64,000 bases of DNA. It comes from Saprospiraceae bacterium. GTDB taxonomy: Bacteria > Bacteroidota > Bacteroidia > Chitinophagales > Saprospiraceae. The notes below the pieces were generated by a model. The model worked only from the letters and a program-made list of their open reading frames with translations. It had not been told where the DNA came from and searched no databases. The DNA lies in contig JAHDIE010000001.1 in assembly GCA_020630955.1 (NCBI GenBank), forward strand, positions 126,040 to 190,039, given 5' to 3'. The stretch's first letter is position 1. Every line of letters begins with the position of its first letter. Below, one piece after another: positions 51,969 through 61,066 of this stretch. The position numbers and the translations under genes were made by a program.

Positions 51969-52880
51969 CTAATCAAGTCTACTTTGCCATTCTTGTTGAG
52001 CTGCTCTAAAATCTTGCTGGAATTCACTGGAATGCCACATTAAATATAACATTCGATGGGCAATTTGTCGAGCTGCTTCTTCATCACTTGGATAATGCAC
52101 ACCCATAATTTCACGCGAATATCCAATTTCATAAGCCAATTCTAGAAATTCTTTCCTTTTGCTTGGAATCAGTTCTGCAAAAGTATAAGCCTGAATATAT
52201 GCCCACAAAGTATGTCCACTTGCAAATGAAGGAGACTTAATCTCTTTTAAAGGCTTAAGCTTTGGTTCTAATTGATATGGCCTAGCTCTTAAAAGATGAA
52301 ATTTTATGGCAAACTCAATAATCCTCATATCAATCATAATGTTTTCTAACAATGCTGAAGTCTTTGGATAATTTCCAGCATGATAGGATTCACCCAATAC
52401 CTCTCGCGATTCAAAAAACAAATGCTCTAAATTCTTGCTATAATACAAGTGATCCTTTAAGTAATTTGCATTAGGCCAATATCCAACATCACCAATTTCC
52501 ATTACACGTTTAGATTGACTATTGGTTCGGTTATTTTGGATGTCCAATAAAAAATCCAATTCAGCTCTAGTTTGCTCAGAGCTATTGGCAGGAAATCTGA
52601 CGGATTTTTTAAGGTATTCCACCTGATCATTAGTCAGGTAACTTGGTTCGGACATCGCCAAAAGAATTGCATTATCCAGATACAATTCTGCCGGAAACGA
52701 AATTGAATCCATCCATTTGAATTCTTCACGTTCGATATTATTAAGCAAACTCAATTCCTTATAATGACTATCTATGGGCTCCATAGGATGAATCGACCCA
52801 ACATAAGCATTACCACTCTGTCCAATTACTGCGTAAAAACCTAGGAAATAAAAAAAGATAAAAGAAAATAATTTGTTCAT
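51969..52880 (-). CDS. PAP2-family acid phosphatase, exported
   Basis: A 303-residue exported phosphatase. From ATG at 52,880 it starts MNKLFSFIFFYFLGFYAVIG, a signal peptide; the in-frame TTG 33 bases upstream is less likely. The three PAP2 motifs are present: RARPYQLEP (C1), SPSFASGHT (C2) and SREIMGVHYPSDEEAAR (C3, His nucleophile in GVHYP). This is the class A bacterial acid phosphatase type, releasing phosphate from phosphomonoesters in the periplasm. It follows the SigZ-like gene after 45 bases, so the two are probably co-transcribed. Confidence 0.9.
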   Translation of the reverse strand: MNKLFSFIFFYFLGFYAVIGQSGNAYVGSIHPMEPIDSHYKELSLLNNIEREEFKWMDSISFPAELYLDNAILLAMSEPSYLTNDQVEYLKKSVRFPANSSEQTRAELDFLLDIQNNRTNSQSKRVMEIGDVGYWPNANYLKDHLYYSKNLEHLFFESREVLGESYHAGNYPKTSALLENIMIDMRIIEFAIKFHLLRARPYQLEPKLKPLKEIKSPSFASGHTLWAYIQAYTFAELIPSKRKEFLELAYEIGYSREIMGVHYPSDEEAARQIAHRMLYLMWHSSEFQQDFRAAQQEWQSRLD

Positions 52881-52925
52881 CTCAATATTTTTTAATGATA
52901 TAATTGATACCAAGACTGAGAATGC

Positions 52926-53519
52926 TTAAAAAGGATGCAGATTTTTTAATCTTTTTTTTAAAATCTTTTGCAATGAATCACAATTTGTCTTGAGACGAAA
53001 GTCTAGTAAAACCCCATTCCCTCCTTCAACAATATGGAAACATGAATGAATTTCTGACTTTAACAATTGCCTACCACGTCTTACTTGACTTTTTACCGCT
53101 GCCAGACTAATCTCCAATTCTTCTGCAATTTCTTTTTGCCTAAGACCTTTTAATTCAGATAATTTTAAGGTTTTGGAGTATTTTGAAGGTAGAGCATCAA
53201 TCATAGGCTCTATAAATTCAGCAAGTTTTCCATAGAGATCATTCTCTTGCAATTGCTCATCTATCTCTAGTAACTCTACGGATTTAGGCGATTTTTTAAA
53301 ATGGTCTGCAATGGTATTAAAGGCTATTTGAAACAACCATGAACGGACATTTTTAATTTCTATATCCGAACAACAAGCATTATGCGTTTTAAGCAAAATG
53401 TCATGAAGCAAGTCTTTTGTGAGCTCTTTATTTTGTGTCTTTTTTAATAGGTATGCACCCATCACTTCTTCATATACAGTCCAAATTTCCCAAACCTGTT
53501 CTTCATCAGTAATTTTCAT
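52926..53519 (-). CDS. SigZ-like ECF sigma factor
   Basis: A 197-residue sigma-70 (ECF) factor from ATG at 53,519. Region 2 (YLLKKTQNKELTKDLLHDI, then NVRSWLFQIAFNTIADHFKK) and region 4 (SKTLKLSELKGLRQKEIAEE, LEISLAAVKSQVRRGRQLL) are clear. The C-terminal Cys-containing tail (CFHIVEGGNGVLLDFRLKT) resembles that of SigZ-type factors. No anti-sigma gene is adjacent; the PAP2 phosphatase follows in the same direction. Confidence 0.88.
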   Translation of the reverse strand: MKITDEEQVWEIWTVYEEVMGAYLLKKTQNKELTKDLLHDILLKTHNACCSDIEIKNVRSWLFQIAFNTIADHFKKSPKSVELLEIDEQLQENDLYGKLAEFIEPMIDALPSKYSKTLKLSELKGLRQKEIAEELEISLAAVKSQVRRGRQLLKSEIHSCFHIVEGGNGVLLDFRLKTNCDSLQKILKKRLKNLHPF

Positions 53520-53572
53520 CTTATATATTTCAATCTGCAAAAATCCAAATAATTAATATTTAGTCATTCTTG

Positions 53573-54142
53573 CTAACTAATCCATTTCGGGACTTCTGGT
53601 GGCAAATAATTTAGCATTTTTTCCAATAGTTGATCGATCCTTGAATCTTCCAACATCATCTCTTGATTCATTTTTTTTAAAAAACCTTTATCCACCATAC
53701 CTTCCATAAGATTAATCAATTCATCATAATAACCATTAACATTCAAGATACCAATAGGTTTTTTATGTAACCCAAGTTGGCCCCAAGTAAGCATTTCAAA
53801 TAACTCTTCAATGGTTCCAAATCCTCCAGGAAGAGCAATCGCTGCTTCACACAATTCATTCATTATTGTTTTGCGCTCATGCATTGTATCTACTGTGATT
53901 AATTTTGTAAGTCCTTCATGAACAATTTCTTTTTTACGAAGGAATTTTGGAATCACACCAATCACATTTCCGCCTCCAGAAAGTGCTCCATTTGCTACAG
54001 CGCCCATCAATCCAACTTTCGCTCCACCATAGATGAGAGTAATTCCCCGTTTGGCTATTTCAACCCCTAAGGCCATAGCTTGCTCCTCAAATCGAACATC
54101 ATTTCCCAAACTTGAACCACAAAACACTACTACACTTTTCAT
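53573..54142 (-). CDS. LOG-family nucleotide 5'-monophosphate phosphoribohydrolase
   Basis: A 189-residue LOG (TIGR00730) protein. GSSLGNDVRFEEQAM opens the Rossmann fold, then YGGAKVGLMGAVANGAL, and the catalytic PGGFGTIEELFEMLTW motif. LOG proteins release free bases from cytokinin riboside or other nucleoside monophosphates. In bacteria the physiological substrate is usually AMP or unknown. It sits in a minus-strand series with the ACT-domain gene 33 bases upstream. Confidence 0.92.
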   Translation of the reverse strand: MKSVVVFCGSSLGNDVRFEEQAMALGVEIAKRGITLIYGGAKVGLMGAVANGALSGGGNVIGVIPKFLRKKEIVHEGLTKLITVDTMHERKTIMNELCEAAIALPGGFGTIEELFEMLTWGQLGLHKKPIGILNVNGYYDELINLMEGMVDKGFLKKMNQEMMLEDSRIDQLLEKMLNYLPPEVPKWIS

Positions 54143-54175
54143 TTATATATTTTAATTATCAACTCAACACATTTA

Positions 54176-54574
54176 TTAACTAGCTTCTGTTTTATTCCTC
54201 AATAATTTTATTGCTTTTTCTGCATCTTTTTCATGCACAAAGATATGATCATGGTAATAGCCTGCTACAACGTTGCAACTGATATTATTTTCCGCTAAGA
54301 CATTTGAAAAAAAAGCGGTCAAGCCTACTGCATCTAAAGAAGAATGCAACTTTAGGGTAATCCATGAAGCAATAAAATCATAATCGAGTTCCAATTCATC
54401 TGCCTTTGATTTTCTCATAACTACCGTCACACCCTCCTCTTCCTTAAATTCACAAATGGTATCTTCCCGCTTAATTTTTTCCAAACTTTTAACACTCACA
54501 AAAACATAATTTCCTTGATTTAAATAAGGATCCATATTTTTAATCATCACAGTTAAATTCTTTTCGCCTGACAT
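54176..54574 (-). CDS. ACT-domain protein (DUF2241-like)
   Basis: A 132-residue protein with two ACT-like modules: the first around YVFVSVKSLEKIKREDTICE, the second LKLHSSLDAVGLTAFFSNVL with NISCNVVAGYYHDHIFVHEK. This fits small two-ACT proteins of the COG3602 type, which probably bind amino acids to regulate other proteins; no specific partner is visible. It precedes the LOG gene with 33 bases between them. Confidence 0.85.
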   Translation of the reverse strand: MSGEKNLTVMIKNMDPYLNQGNYVFVSVKSLEKIKREDTICEFKEEEGVTVVMRKSKADELELDYDFIASWITLKLHSSLDAVGLTAFFSNVLAENNISCNVVAGYYHDHIFVHEKDAEKAIKLLRNKTEAS

Positions 54575-54587
54575 GATATTGTAATTT

Positions 54588-54620
54588 GAAAATTGATTTA
54601 GAAAATTGATTTAGAAAATA
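54588..54620. repeat. 13-bp tandem repeat upstream of the ACT gene
   Basis: GAAAATTGATTTA is present twice head-to-tail (54,588-54,600 and 54,601-54,613) and followed by a partial third unit (GAAAATA). It lies 14-46 bases upstream of the ATG at 54,574, where its copy number could affect promoter spacing. Confidence 0.7.
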
Positions 54621-54664
54621 CTTAATTTACATTTAGTTAACTACCAATTTATCAAAACACTAAT

Positions 54665-55342
54665 TCATTTTTGATTAATCAATAGTTTTTCTTCATCAAA
54701 AGCCAAATTATAAAGCTCACCATTAAATTCAATATTGGCCTCAAAACGGCTTGGATGAATTTCTAATTGGGTTGGAAACCAATTTTTCTTCATTTTATAA
54801 TTGGGCAAAAGGAAAATCCCTTGCTGGCCACCATGAGTACCGAATCTTTCACGATCGCCTTTCCAAAATTTAGTCCCTATGTTACGCTCCAAAAGCAGAT
54901 TTATACTTTCAATGTTATCAGTTGGCATACCCATTTCATTTACACCAAGAACTTGATCTATCCCAAATTCTCCCTCAACACAGTTTTCTAAATCATAATG
55001 AACTATAAACTCCGCCAAATTACCTCCTCCATCATAAAAATAAAATGACTCAGCATTCCACGAATCAAAAATTTGGGTTTTCCTCGATTCCCCTAAATCC
55101 AAAACCTCGACCCTACAATCCATCCAGGACAATGCTTTCTGTAACTGACAACTTGGGATTAAAAAACAATAATGATAAGGATAGCAATATGTAGATCTCT
55201 CAAAAATCAATTTACTCCATCCAACTTTGAGCATAAAATGATCAATTCCTCTGTCCAATACTTTAAAGCCCACTTTATTGACATAAAAATCAAATTGTTC
55301 GTCGAGTTTATTTGTAAATAATTTTAATGTTTCAAACTTCAT
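54665..55342 (-). CDS. VOC-like protein
   Basis: A 225-residue glyoxalase-like protein. FETLKLFTNKLDEQFDFYVN and KVGFKVLDRGIDHFMLKVGW form a first VOC half, LAEFIVHYDLENCVEGEFG the end of the module, and LGVNEMGMPTDNIESINLLL a second half. It is similar to Bacteroidota proteins annotated as VOC-like. The metal-ligand set is incomplete by eye, so it may be non-enzymatic. The substrate is unknown. Confidence 0.7.
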   Translation of the reverse strand: MKFETLKLFTNKLDEQFDFYVNKVGFKVLDRGIDHFMLKVGWSKLIFERSTYCYPYHYCFLIPSCQLQKALSWMDCRVEVLDLGESRKTQIFDSWNAESFYFYDGGGNLAEFIVHYDLENCVEGEFGIDQVLGVNEMGMPTDNIESINLLLERNIGTKFWKGDRERFGTHGGQQGIFLLPNYKMKKNWFPTQLEIHPSRFEANIEFNGELYNLAFDEEKLLINQK

Positions 55343-55650
55343 GTAATCTAATCTTTAACTACTATTAGGAATATATTCACTTCCCCTTCGTGTAAAAATC
55401 AAACACCTTGATGGGCTTAATGTTACCTATAATTTGAATTTTAAAAAGCTTTATTGGTAACCAGCTATTTATTAAATTTTTGAAAACAATATATTCTTAA
55501 CCTTTCCAAAATCTAAGACAAATCCATTTATTTCATTGTAATTAACAGAATCAATAAATCCAATTGAAATCTTCCTTCTAGATTAAATAAATTCTCTTTT
55601 ATAATAGAATTGACCATAGTACCGATGGATTCTTATGGGGTAAAAATCTA
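55343..55650. other. Gap of 308 bases, nothing recognised
   Basis: AT-rich sequence without a convincing frame on either strand, a terminator or a promoter match. It presumably contains the start region of the VOC-like gene and the end region of the large cytochrome gene. Confidence 0.4.
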
Positions 55651-58600
55651 CTATTCTAACTCTTCAACCTCGTAGAATCCTTCTTTATCTTTGATTTCCG
55701 CACGTACCTTTGACACCAGCGAAGCTTCTATAATACCAGAATCGTTCCCAAAAGAGTTTTTGATAAATGTCAGTACTGCTGCTACTTCTTCATCATTAAG
55801 TAATTTTTCAAAAGCCGTCATTGGCACTGCTCCTTTATACGATTTTCCATTAACATCTATTGGGCCATACAGTCCTTTTAAGGTCAGTTTTATCAATCTC
55901 TCCTTACTGCCATTGACCCAATCTGTTTTTGAGAGACTCGGATATTCAGATGCTATTAAGCCTTGTCCGTTTGGTTGATGGCAAGTCCCACAATAAGCCT
56001 CTTTATGGTAGATTTCTTCACCCAATTTATATAATTCAAGCTCTTCGCCTATTAAATTAGATTTTGCCTCATCGTTTTTTATAAGTTCGACACTCGTCCC
56101 ATTAAGATGTGCTCTTGATGTTTCATAACTTGCTTCCATCCACTCATCCATAGGATATTCTCCTGCTGTTTCCAATATCGATAAACCAACTTTTTTGGGA
56201 AACCAAGAAGCAGCTGTAATTGCTTCTAAGCGAACACGACCATGCTCATCTTTAGCTGCTTGTTCCATAATTTCTTGATAATTTGGAATCCGATGGTGAG
56301 AATATCTCAGTACTCTGATTGCAGCAGCCCTTGCTCGATGATCTTTAAATCCGAGAAGCTTTTTTATATGCTCACTCTCGATTGCGTCAAAACCCCAATA
56401 AACCCAAATGGCCTCCAGCATATGATGTTCATAGGCCTTATCATTTTCTTCTTGTTGATTCATCCATTGTTCCAATTTTTCTAAAACTTCTGATTTCTTC
56501 CGAGCTCGAAGTTCACGCCTTGTCCTATATCTGCTTCGGTATTCAGGTAATTTCAAATTTTCAAACAAATTTTCGATGGAAGCTCCATGCACTTCAGCCT
56601 CATCTACCAATGGCCGTGATGGATAACTTACTCTATAAACTCTTCCATGTACATGATCACGTAATGGGTCTCTTGCATTATGTTGCATATGACCTATCAA
56701 TACATTGTGCCAATCTAAAAAATACAAAGAACCATCTGGAGCGAACTCCATATCAACAGGTCTGAAATTCTTATCTGTCGAACTGACTAAGTCTTGTCGA
56801 TGTTTTGTGCTAAATCCTGTCCCATCTTCTAGAACTTCATGCTGTTTCATTCCTAAAAACCCAATCGTATTGTTGATTAATAAGTCTCCTTGCATTTCTT
56901 CCGGAAAATGTCGACTTGATACAAACTCAAGACCAGATGTAGGTCTGACCATATGATCTGGTTCTATTAAATTTTTTGTCATCGGATTTGCAACACCATA
57001 CCTAGGTTCGATATTGCTAGGACTCATCCATCGCACATTCGGGCCAGAAGTTTCAGCAAAAAAATCTTGACCCCAATCATCAAATGCGATTCCCCATGGA
57101 TTTGGTATAGAAATCTGGGCAGTTCTTTCTAGGTATTTTCTTTGTGGACTATACCTAAAAAAACCACCATTTGTTGCACGGACTGTTCCATATAAAGTCT
57201 CAATATTAGAATGCAAAAAGACCCCCTCTCCCATAACTATCGCCCCAGATGGATCTGCACAAAATGCACTTATAACATGATGGGTATCATGATCATCGAA
57301 CCCACTCAAAATAATTTCTTCCTTATCTGCCTTATCGTCACCATCGGTATCTGTCAATAATTTAAGGTGAGTACCTTGTGAAACATATACACCTTCCGGG
57401 GCAAATTCAAAGCCAACAGGTATATGCAAACTGTCTGCCCAAACAGTCAACTTGTCTGCTTTACCATCTTTATTAATATCTTCTAATATGATCAATTTAT
57501 CATTCGGCATTTCATCCCCAGGACGATAATGTGGATATGTGGGCATTACAGCAACCCACAATCTCCCTTTGTTATCAAATGACATTTGTACCGGGTTTGC
57601 CAACTCTTCAAACTCTTCCTCTGAAGCAAACAATTCCAGTTTGAATCCTTCAGCAACTTTAATTGATTCTAAAGCATCTTCTCCATATAAATATGACTCC
57701 TTGCCAAATCCGTACCCCTCTAGTTTATAGTTTGTTTCAACAGCTGGTAGTGAGGTAGTTGCGGCATCTGCTATACTCAAATCATAATTTAGTCCACGCG
57801 CAATACTCCAGATCATACTATCTCTATTTAACGTCATTTCCCTATTCTTCTTAATCTCAAATGGATAATTATCTGGACCGAATGGATCATAACGCCTTCC
57901 ATATACATGCACTCCATTTGGACTTTTATAGTCATTGTGCCAGAACCAATTTTTATCTCTCACCGCATCAAGTAATGATTGATTAATTTTTCCTTGTACC
58001 CTTTCACTTCCGTAAATTTTTTCTAGTAAGTATAATGACAACTTATAGTTTCCTTTTTCATTCAATTGAAATCCATCAATGGTAAGATTTTCAGAACTTT
58101 CAAACCACTTTAATGAAGCATGATAAAGATCTACAAAAGGAATTCCATTCTTTTGCGCAAATTCCTCCATCGCCATAGAGTATAATAATAAATTATTATT
58201 TTTTGATTCTATATCTGGAAGTTCATATGCATAATCAATCGATTCAAAAGCAATCGGCGAACACAATACCAGCCTTAGTTCATTACCATCATTATAATCT
58301 TGATTCCTAACATGTTTACAAAATGCCTCCAATTCCAAAATAAAGTTATCAAGACCCTGCTCTCCTTCAAAAGATTCAACAAATCCGAACATGGCAATCA
58401 TCACATTTGCCTTGAGCATTTCTAACCACTCATCATCGGATGGGAAATGCCCTTCACTCCTAGTATCTATGGTATAATCTTGATGGAATTTTTCAGCCCC
58501 TTGAAAAGCGAATGGATGCATACGTGCAGAATGAGGACGAAAACCAGGGGTGTTTCCTCCATCACAAATATTCCGAACAAAAAGTAAGCTATCTGGATAT

Positions 58601-58791
58601 CGCTGGTGTAATGCAGTCTCGAAATGTCCATACTCAAACATTCTTGAGCAAAGATTATTTCCAACAAAAACAATTCTATCTTTTTCCCTAATCGATAATA
58701 AACCTTCGCCATCATTTTGACATGCAATCACAAAAATGCTAAAACTCAATAACAACAGTCGTTTCATAAGACCTAGTAGATTCTTTGCCAT
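55651..58791 (-). CDS. PVC-type haem-binding lipoprotein with degenerate SGNH domain
   Basis: A 1,046-residue lipoprotein (VIAC, Cys24). The order is: SGNH/GDSL-like domain (residues about 35-270) with the positions of the catalytic Ser (VFVGNNLCSRM) and His (DGFQLNEKGNY) both replaced; a PVC-type membrane-bound dehydrogenase propeller (about 380-740; IKVAEGFKLELFASEEEFEE, PNDKLIILEDINKDGKADKL, WGIAFDDWGQDFFAETSGPN); HEAT-like helices; and a cytochrome c domain with CGTCH (934-938) and distal Met991. These proteins probably dehydrogenate sugars in the periplasm and pass electrons to the haem. The ATG at 58,767 (MKRLLLL) is an alternative start with an equally good lipobox. Confidence 0.88.
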   Translation of the reverse strand: MAKNLLGLMKRLLLLSFSIFVIACQNDGEGLLSIREKDRIVFVGNNLCSRMFEYGHFETALHQRYPDSLLFVRNICDGGNTPGFRPHSARMHPFAFQGAEKFHQDYTIDTRSEGHFPSDDEWLEMLKANVMIAMFGFVESFEGEQGLDNFILELEAFCKHVRNQDYNDGNELRLVLCSPIAFESIDYAYELPDIESKNNNLLLYSMAMEEFAQKNGIPFVDLYHASLKWFESSENLTIDGFQLNEKGNYKLSLYLLEKIYGSERVQGKINQSLLDAVRDKNWFWHNDYKSPNGVHVYGRRYDPFGPDNYPFEIKKNREMTLNRDSMIWSIARGLNYDLSIADAATTSLPAVETNYKLEGYGFGKESYLYGEDALESIKVAEGFKLELFASEEEFEELANPVQMSFDNKGRLWVAVMPTYPHYRPGDEMPNDKLIILEDINKDGKADKLTVWADSLHIPVGFEFAPEGVYVSQGTHLKLLTDTDGDDKADKEEIILSGFDDHDTHHVISAFCADPSGAIVMGEGVFLHSNIETLYGTVRATNGGFFRYSPQRKYLERTAQISIPNPWGIAFDDWGQDFFAETSGPNVRWMSPSNIEPRYGVANPMTKNLIEPDHMVRPTSGLEFVSSRHFPEEMQGDLLINNTIGFLGMKQHEVLEDGTGFSTKHRQDLVSSTDKNFRPVDMEFAPDGSLYFLDWHNVLIGHMQHNARDPLRDHVHGRVYRVSYPSRPLVDEAEVHGASIENLFENLKLPEYRSRYRTRRELRARKKSEVLEKLEQWMNQQEENDKAYEHHMLEAIWVYWGFDAIESEHIKKLLGFKDHRARAAAIRVLRYSHHRIPNYQEIMEQAAKDEHGRVRLEAITAASWFPKKVGLSILETAGEYPMDEWMEASYETSRAHLNGTSVELIKNDEAKSNLIGEELELYKLGEEIYHKEAYCGTCHQPNGQGLIASEYPSLSKTDWVNGSKERLIKLTLKGLYGPIDVNGKSYKGAVPMTAFEKLLNDEEVAAVLTFIKNSFGNDSGIIEASLVSKVRAEIKDKEGFYEVEELE

Positions 58792-58927
58792 GATAAAAAC
58801 ATCTTTCTAAAGCTAATCAAAAAAATAGAAATCATATTTTTTTCAAAAAAAATAAAATTAATGTCCCCTTCTCAAACTTTGGTTTCGTCATGTGAGTGAA
58901 TATTGATTATAAAAAAAATTAAAAACT

Positions 58928-59428
58928 ATGTTTCCTAATATTACAACCTTGCTTGGAGTTTCATTAATTCCTTTTGTTTTAGGCTATTTTTGGTTTCATC
59001 CAAAAGTCTTTGGAGGTGAAAACTGGTACGATATGGCCAAATTACACGGCAAAGATCGATCAAATGTGAGCACAATTAAATTACTCTCAACTTTAATTCT
59101 TAATTTTTTAATTGCATTTGGACTCTATAGCTTAGTATATCATCAATTTGCCTTATTCAATATCGTCGGCGCAGATGTGGAAATACTCAAATCGGGAGTT
59201 GCCGCAGAATTTCTGAACGAATATGGGTCAAATTATAGATCTTTTGGACATGGAGTGTTCCATGGGATTTTCCCAGCAACGATTCTTTATGTCATACCAA
59301 TTCTAGGTTATGTTACCATCTTCGAGAAAAAAAGTCTCAAATATTTTTTCGTCTACTTAGGATATTGGAGTATTTCACTAGCAATAATGGGAGGAGTATT
59401 ATGTCAATGGGGACCTCAACCACTTTAA
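58928..59428 (+). CDS. DUF1761 membrane protein
   Basis: A 166-residue protein with four helices, of the DUF1761 family: IPFVLGYFWFHPKVFGGENW in the first loop, STLILNFLIAFGLYSLVYHQ in the second helix and FGHGVFHGIFPATILYVIPI in the third. The function is unknown. It lies 41 bases before the DGPF protein gene on the same strand and may belong to the ECF42 unit. Confidence 0.88.
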   Translation: MFPNITTLLGVSLIPFVLGYFWFHPKVFGGENWYDMAKLHGKDRSNVSTIKLLSTLILNFLIAFGLYSLVYHQFALFNIVGADVEILKSGVAAEFLNEYGSNYRSFGHGVFHGIFPATILYVIPILGYVTIFEKKSLKYFFVYLGYWSISLAIMGGVLCQWGPQPL

Positions 59429-59469
59429 TAAAAAAATATTATATTTTGTAAACAATTAAAATTATAACA

Positions 59470-59814
59470 ATGAAAGATTTTATGATTATTTTCTTAGGAG
59501 CAGATTATGCTGAAATGGGTTTATCTCCTGAACAAATTCAAGAAAGAATGGGCAAATGGTTTGCTTGGAATACAAAAATGAGAGAACAAGGAATCGTAAA
59601 GCATGGAGATGCTCTTGTTCCTGGCGGTAGACGTGTTTCAGGAGAAAATAGAACAGTCACCGACGGTCCCTTCATCGAAAGCAAGGAATTAATTGGAGGC
59701 TATTATGTAATAAAAGCAGAAGATTATGATGGAGCTATGAAAGTTTGTGAAGATTATCCAGATTATGATCTCGGTGGAACAGTAGAGATCAGAGAAGTCA
59801 TGGTATTCAATTAA
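59470..59814 (+). CDS. YCII-related (DGPF) protein
   Basis: A 114-residue YCII-related protein: MKDFMIIFLGADYA, KHGDALVPGGRRVSGENRTV and TDGPFIESKELIGGYYVIKA. The TDGPF motif marks the group that is encoded immediately before ECF42-type sigma factors, where it is thought to modulate the regulon. It ends 4 bases before the sigma gene. Confidence 0.93.
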   Translation: MKDFMIIFLGADYAEMGLSPEQIQERMGKWFAWNTKMREQGIVKHGDALVPGGRRVSGENRTVTDGPFIESKELIGGYYVIKAEDYDGAMKVCEDYPDYDLGGTVEIREVMVFN

Positions 59815-59818
59815 TCAT

Positions 59819-61066
59819 ATGGAAATGCCAATGGTAGACCATCTTTTTAGACATCAGTCCGGAAAGATGGTCTCTATTCTTGTAAGAATCTTTGGGATTC
59901 AACACCTTGAAACCATAGAGGATGCTGTACAAGATACATTCATCAGTGCCCTAAATGCTTGGAAAACAAAAATTCCACAAAACCCAGAAGCTTGGCTAAC
60001 TGCTGCTGCTAAAAACAGAGTAGTAGATATCTTCAGAAAAATCAACTCGGAACAAACTAGAAAAACTAGTTTTCAATCAGGTACCTCATCAATTAGTATA
60101 TCAGAAATGTTTCTTGACCACCAAATAGAAGACAGTCAACTCAGAATGATTTTCACCGCCTGCCATCCTAGCCTCGCACCTAAAGAGCAAATTGCCTTTG
60201 CTTTAAAAACCATTTCAGGATTTAGTTCTAAAGAGATTGCTTCTTCATTGCTTACCCCAGTAGAAACAATTAAAAAAAGACTGCAAAGAGCGAGAAAAAC
60301 AATTATTGAAAAAGACATTGCTTTTGATATCCCCCAAGGAAAAGATCTAAACAACAGATTAGATAGAGTTATGGAAGTCCTGTACCTTATCTTTAATGAA
60401 GGTTTTCATTCTGCAAAAAAAGAAGTCTTACTTAGAAAAGATCTTTGTGGCGAAGCAATGAGACTTAGTGCTATGGTCTTAAAAAAAGAAAAATTAAGAA
60501 ATCCAAAATTCTATGCCTTATTTGCTCTGATGTGCTTTCACTCCTCAAGATTGGAAAGTAAAATTTCTCCTAAAAACGAAGTTATATCCATCCGTCATCA
60601 AGATCGTTCATTGTGGAATACTGAACTTATTTTCTTAGGAAATGATGCTATGCACAAAGCAGTAAATTCAACCAATCAATTCAGTAGCTATCATTATGAA
60701 GCAGCAATCGCTAGCGAACATTTAAGAGCAAAAAGTTTTGAAAAAACTGATTGGAAAATTATACTTAAATGGTATCAATCGCTTTTTAAAATACAACCAA
60801 ATCAAAATAACCTATTAAGTATTGCTATTGTGCAATTACAATTAAAGCTTTATAATGAAGCTTTTCTAACTTTGACTTCTATGAAGCCAAATGAAATGGG
60901 TCAGCGTCAATATTTATATTATGCATCCTTAGGAGAATACCATAAAAAAACTGACCATAAAATGTTAGCAATTAAAAATATTAATATTGCCATTGAACTT
61001 GTATCTAATGATTTAGAAAAAATATATTTACTTGAGCAAAAAGACTTAATCCTAGCTATGCAATAA
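59819..61066 (+). CDS. ECF42-type sigma factor
   Basis: A 415-residue ECF sigma factor of the ECF42 type. Region 2 (VRIFGIQHLETIEDAVQDTF, PEAWLTAAAKNRVVDIFRK) and region 4 (ALKTISGFSSKEIASSLLTP, VETIKKRLQRARKTI) are followed by a ~230-residue helical TPR-like extension (from NRLDRVMEVLYLIFNEG), the conserved hallmark that replaces an anti-sigma in this group. It is encoded 4 bases after the DGPF gene. It converges on the sensor kinase with an 11-base overlap of the coding ends. Confidence 0.93.
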   Translation: MEMPMVDHLFRHQSGKMVSILVRIFGIQHLETIEDAVQDTFISALNAWKTKIPQNPEAWLTAAAKNRVVDIFRKINSEQTRKTSFQSGTSSISISEMFLDHQIEDSQLRMIFTACHPSLAPKEQIAFALKTISGFSSKEIASSLLTPVETIKKRLQRARKTIIEKDIAFDIPQGKDLNNRLDRVMEVLYLIFNEGFHSAKKEVLLRKDLCGEAMRLSAMVLKKEKLRNPKFYALFALMCFHSSRLESKISPKNEVISIRHQDRSLWNTELIFLGNDAMHKAVNSTNQFSSYHYEAAIASEHLRAKSFEKTDWKIILKWYQSLFKIQPNQNNLLSIAIVQLQLKLYNEAFLTLTSMKPNEMGQRQYLYYASLGEYHKKTDHKMLAIKNINIAIELVSNDLEKIYLLEQKDLILAMQ

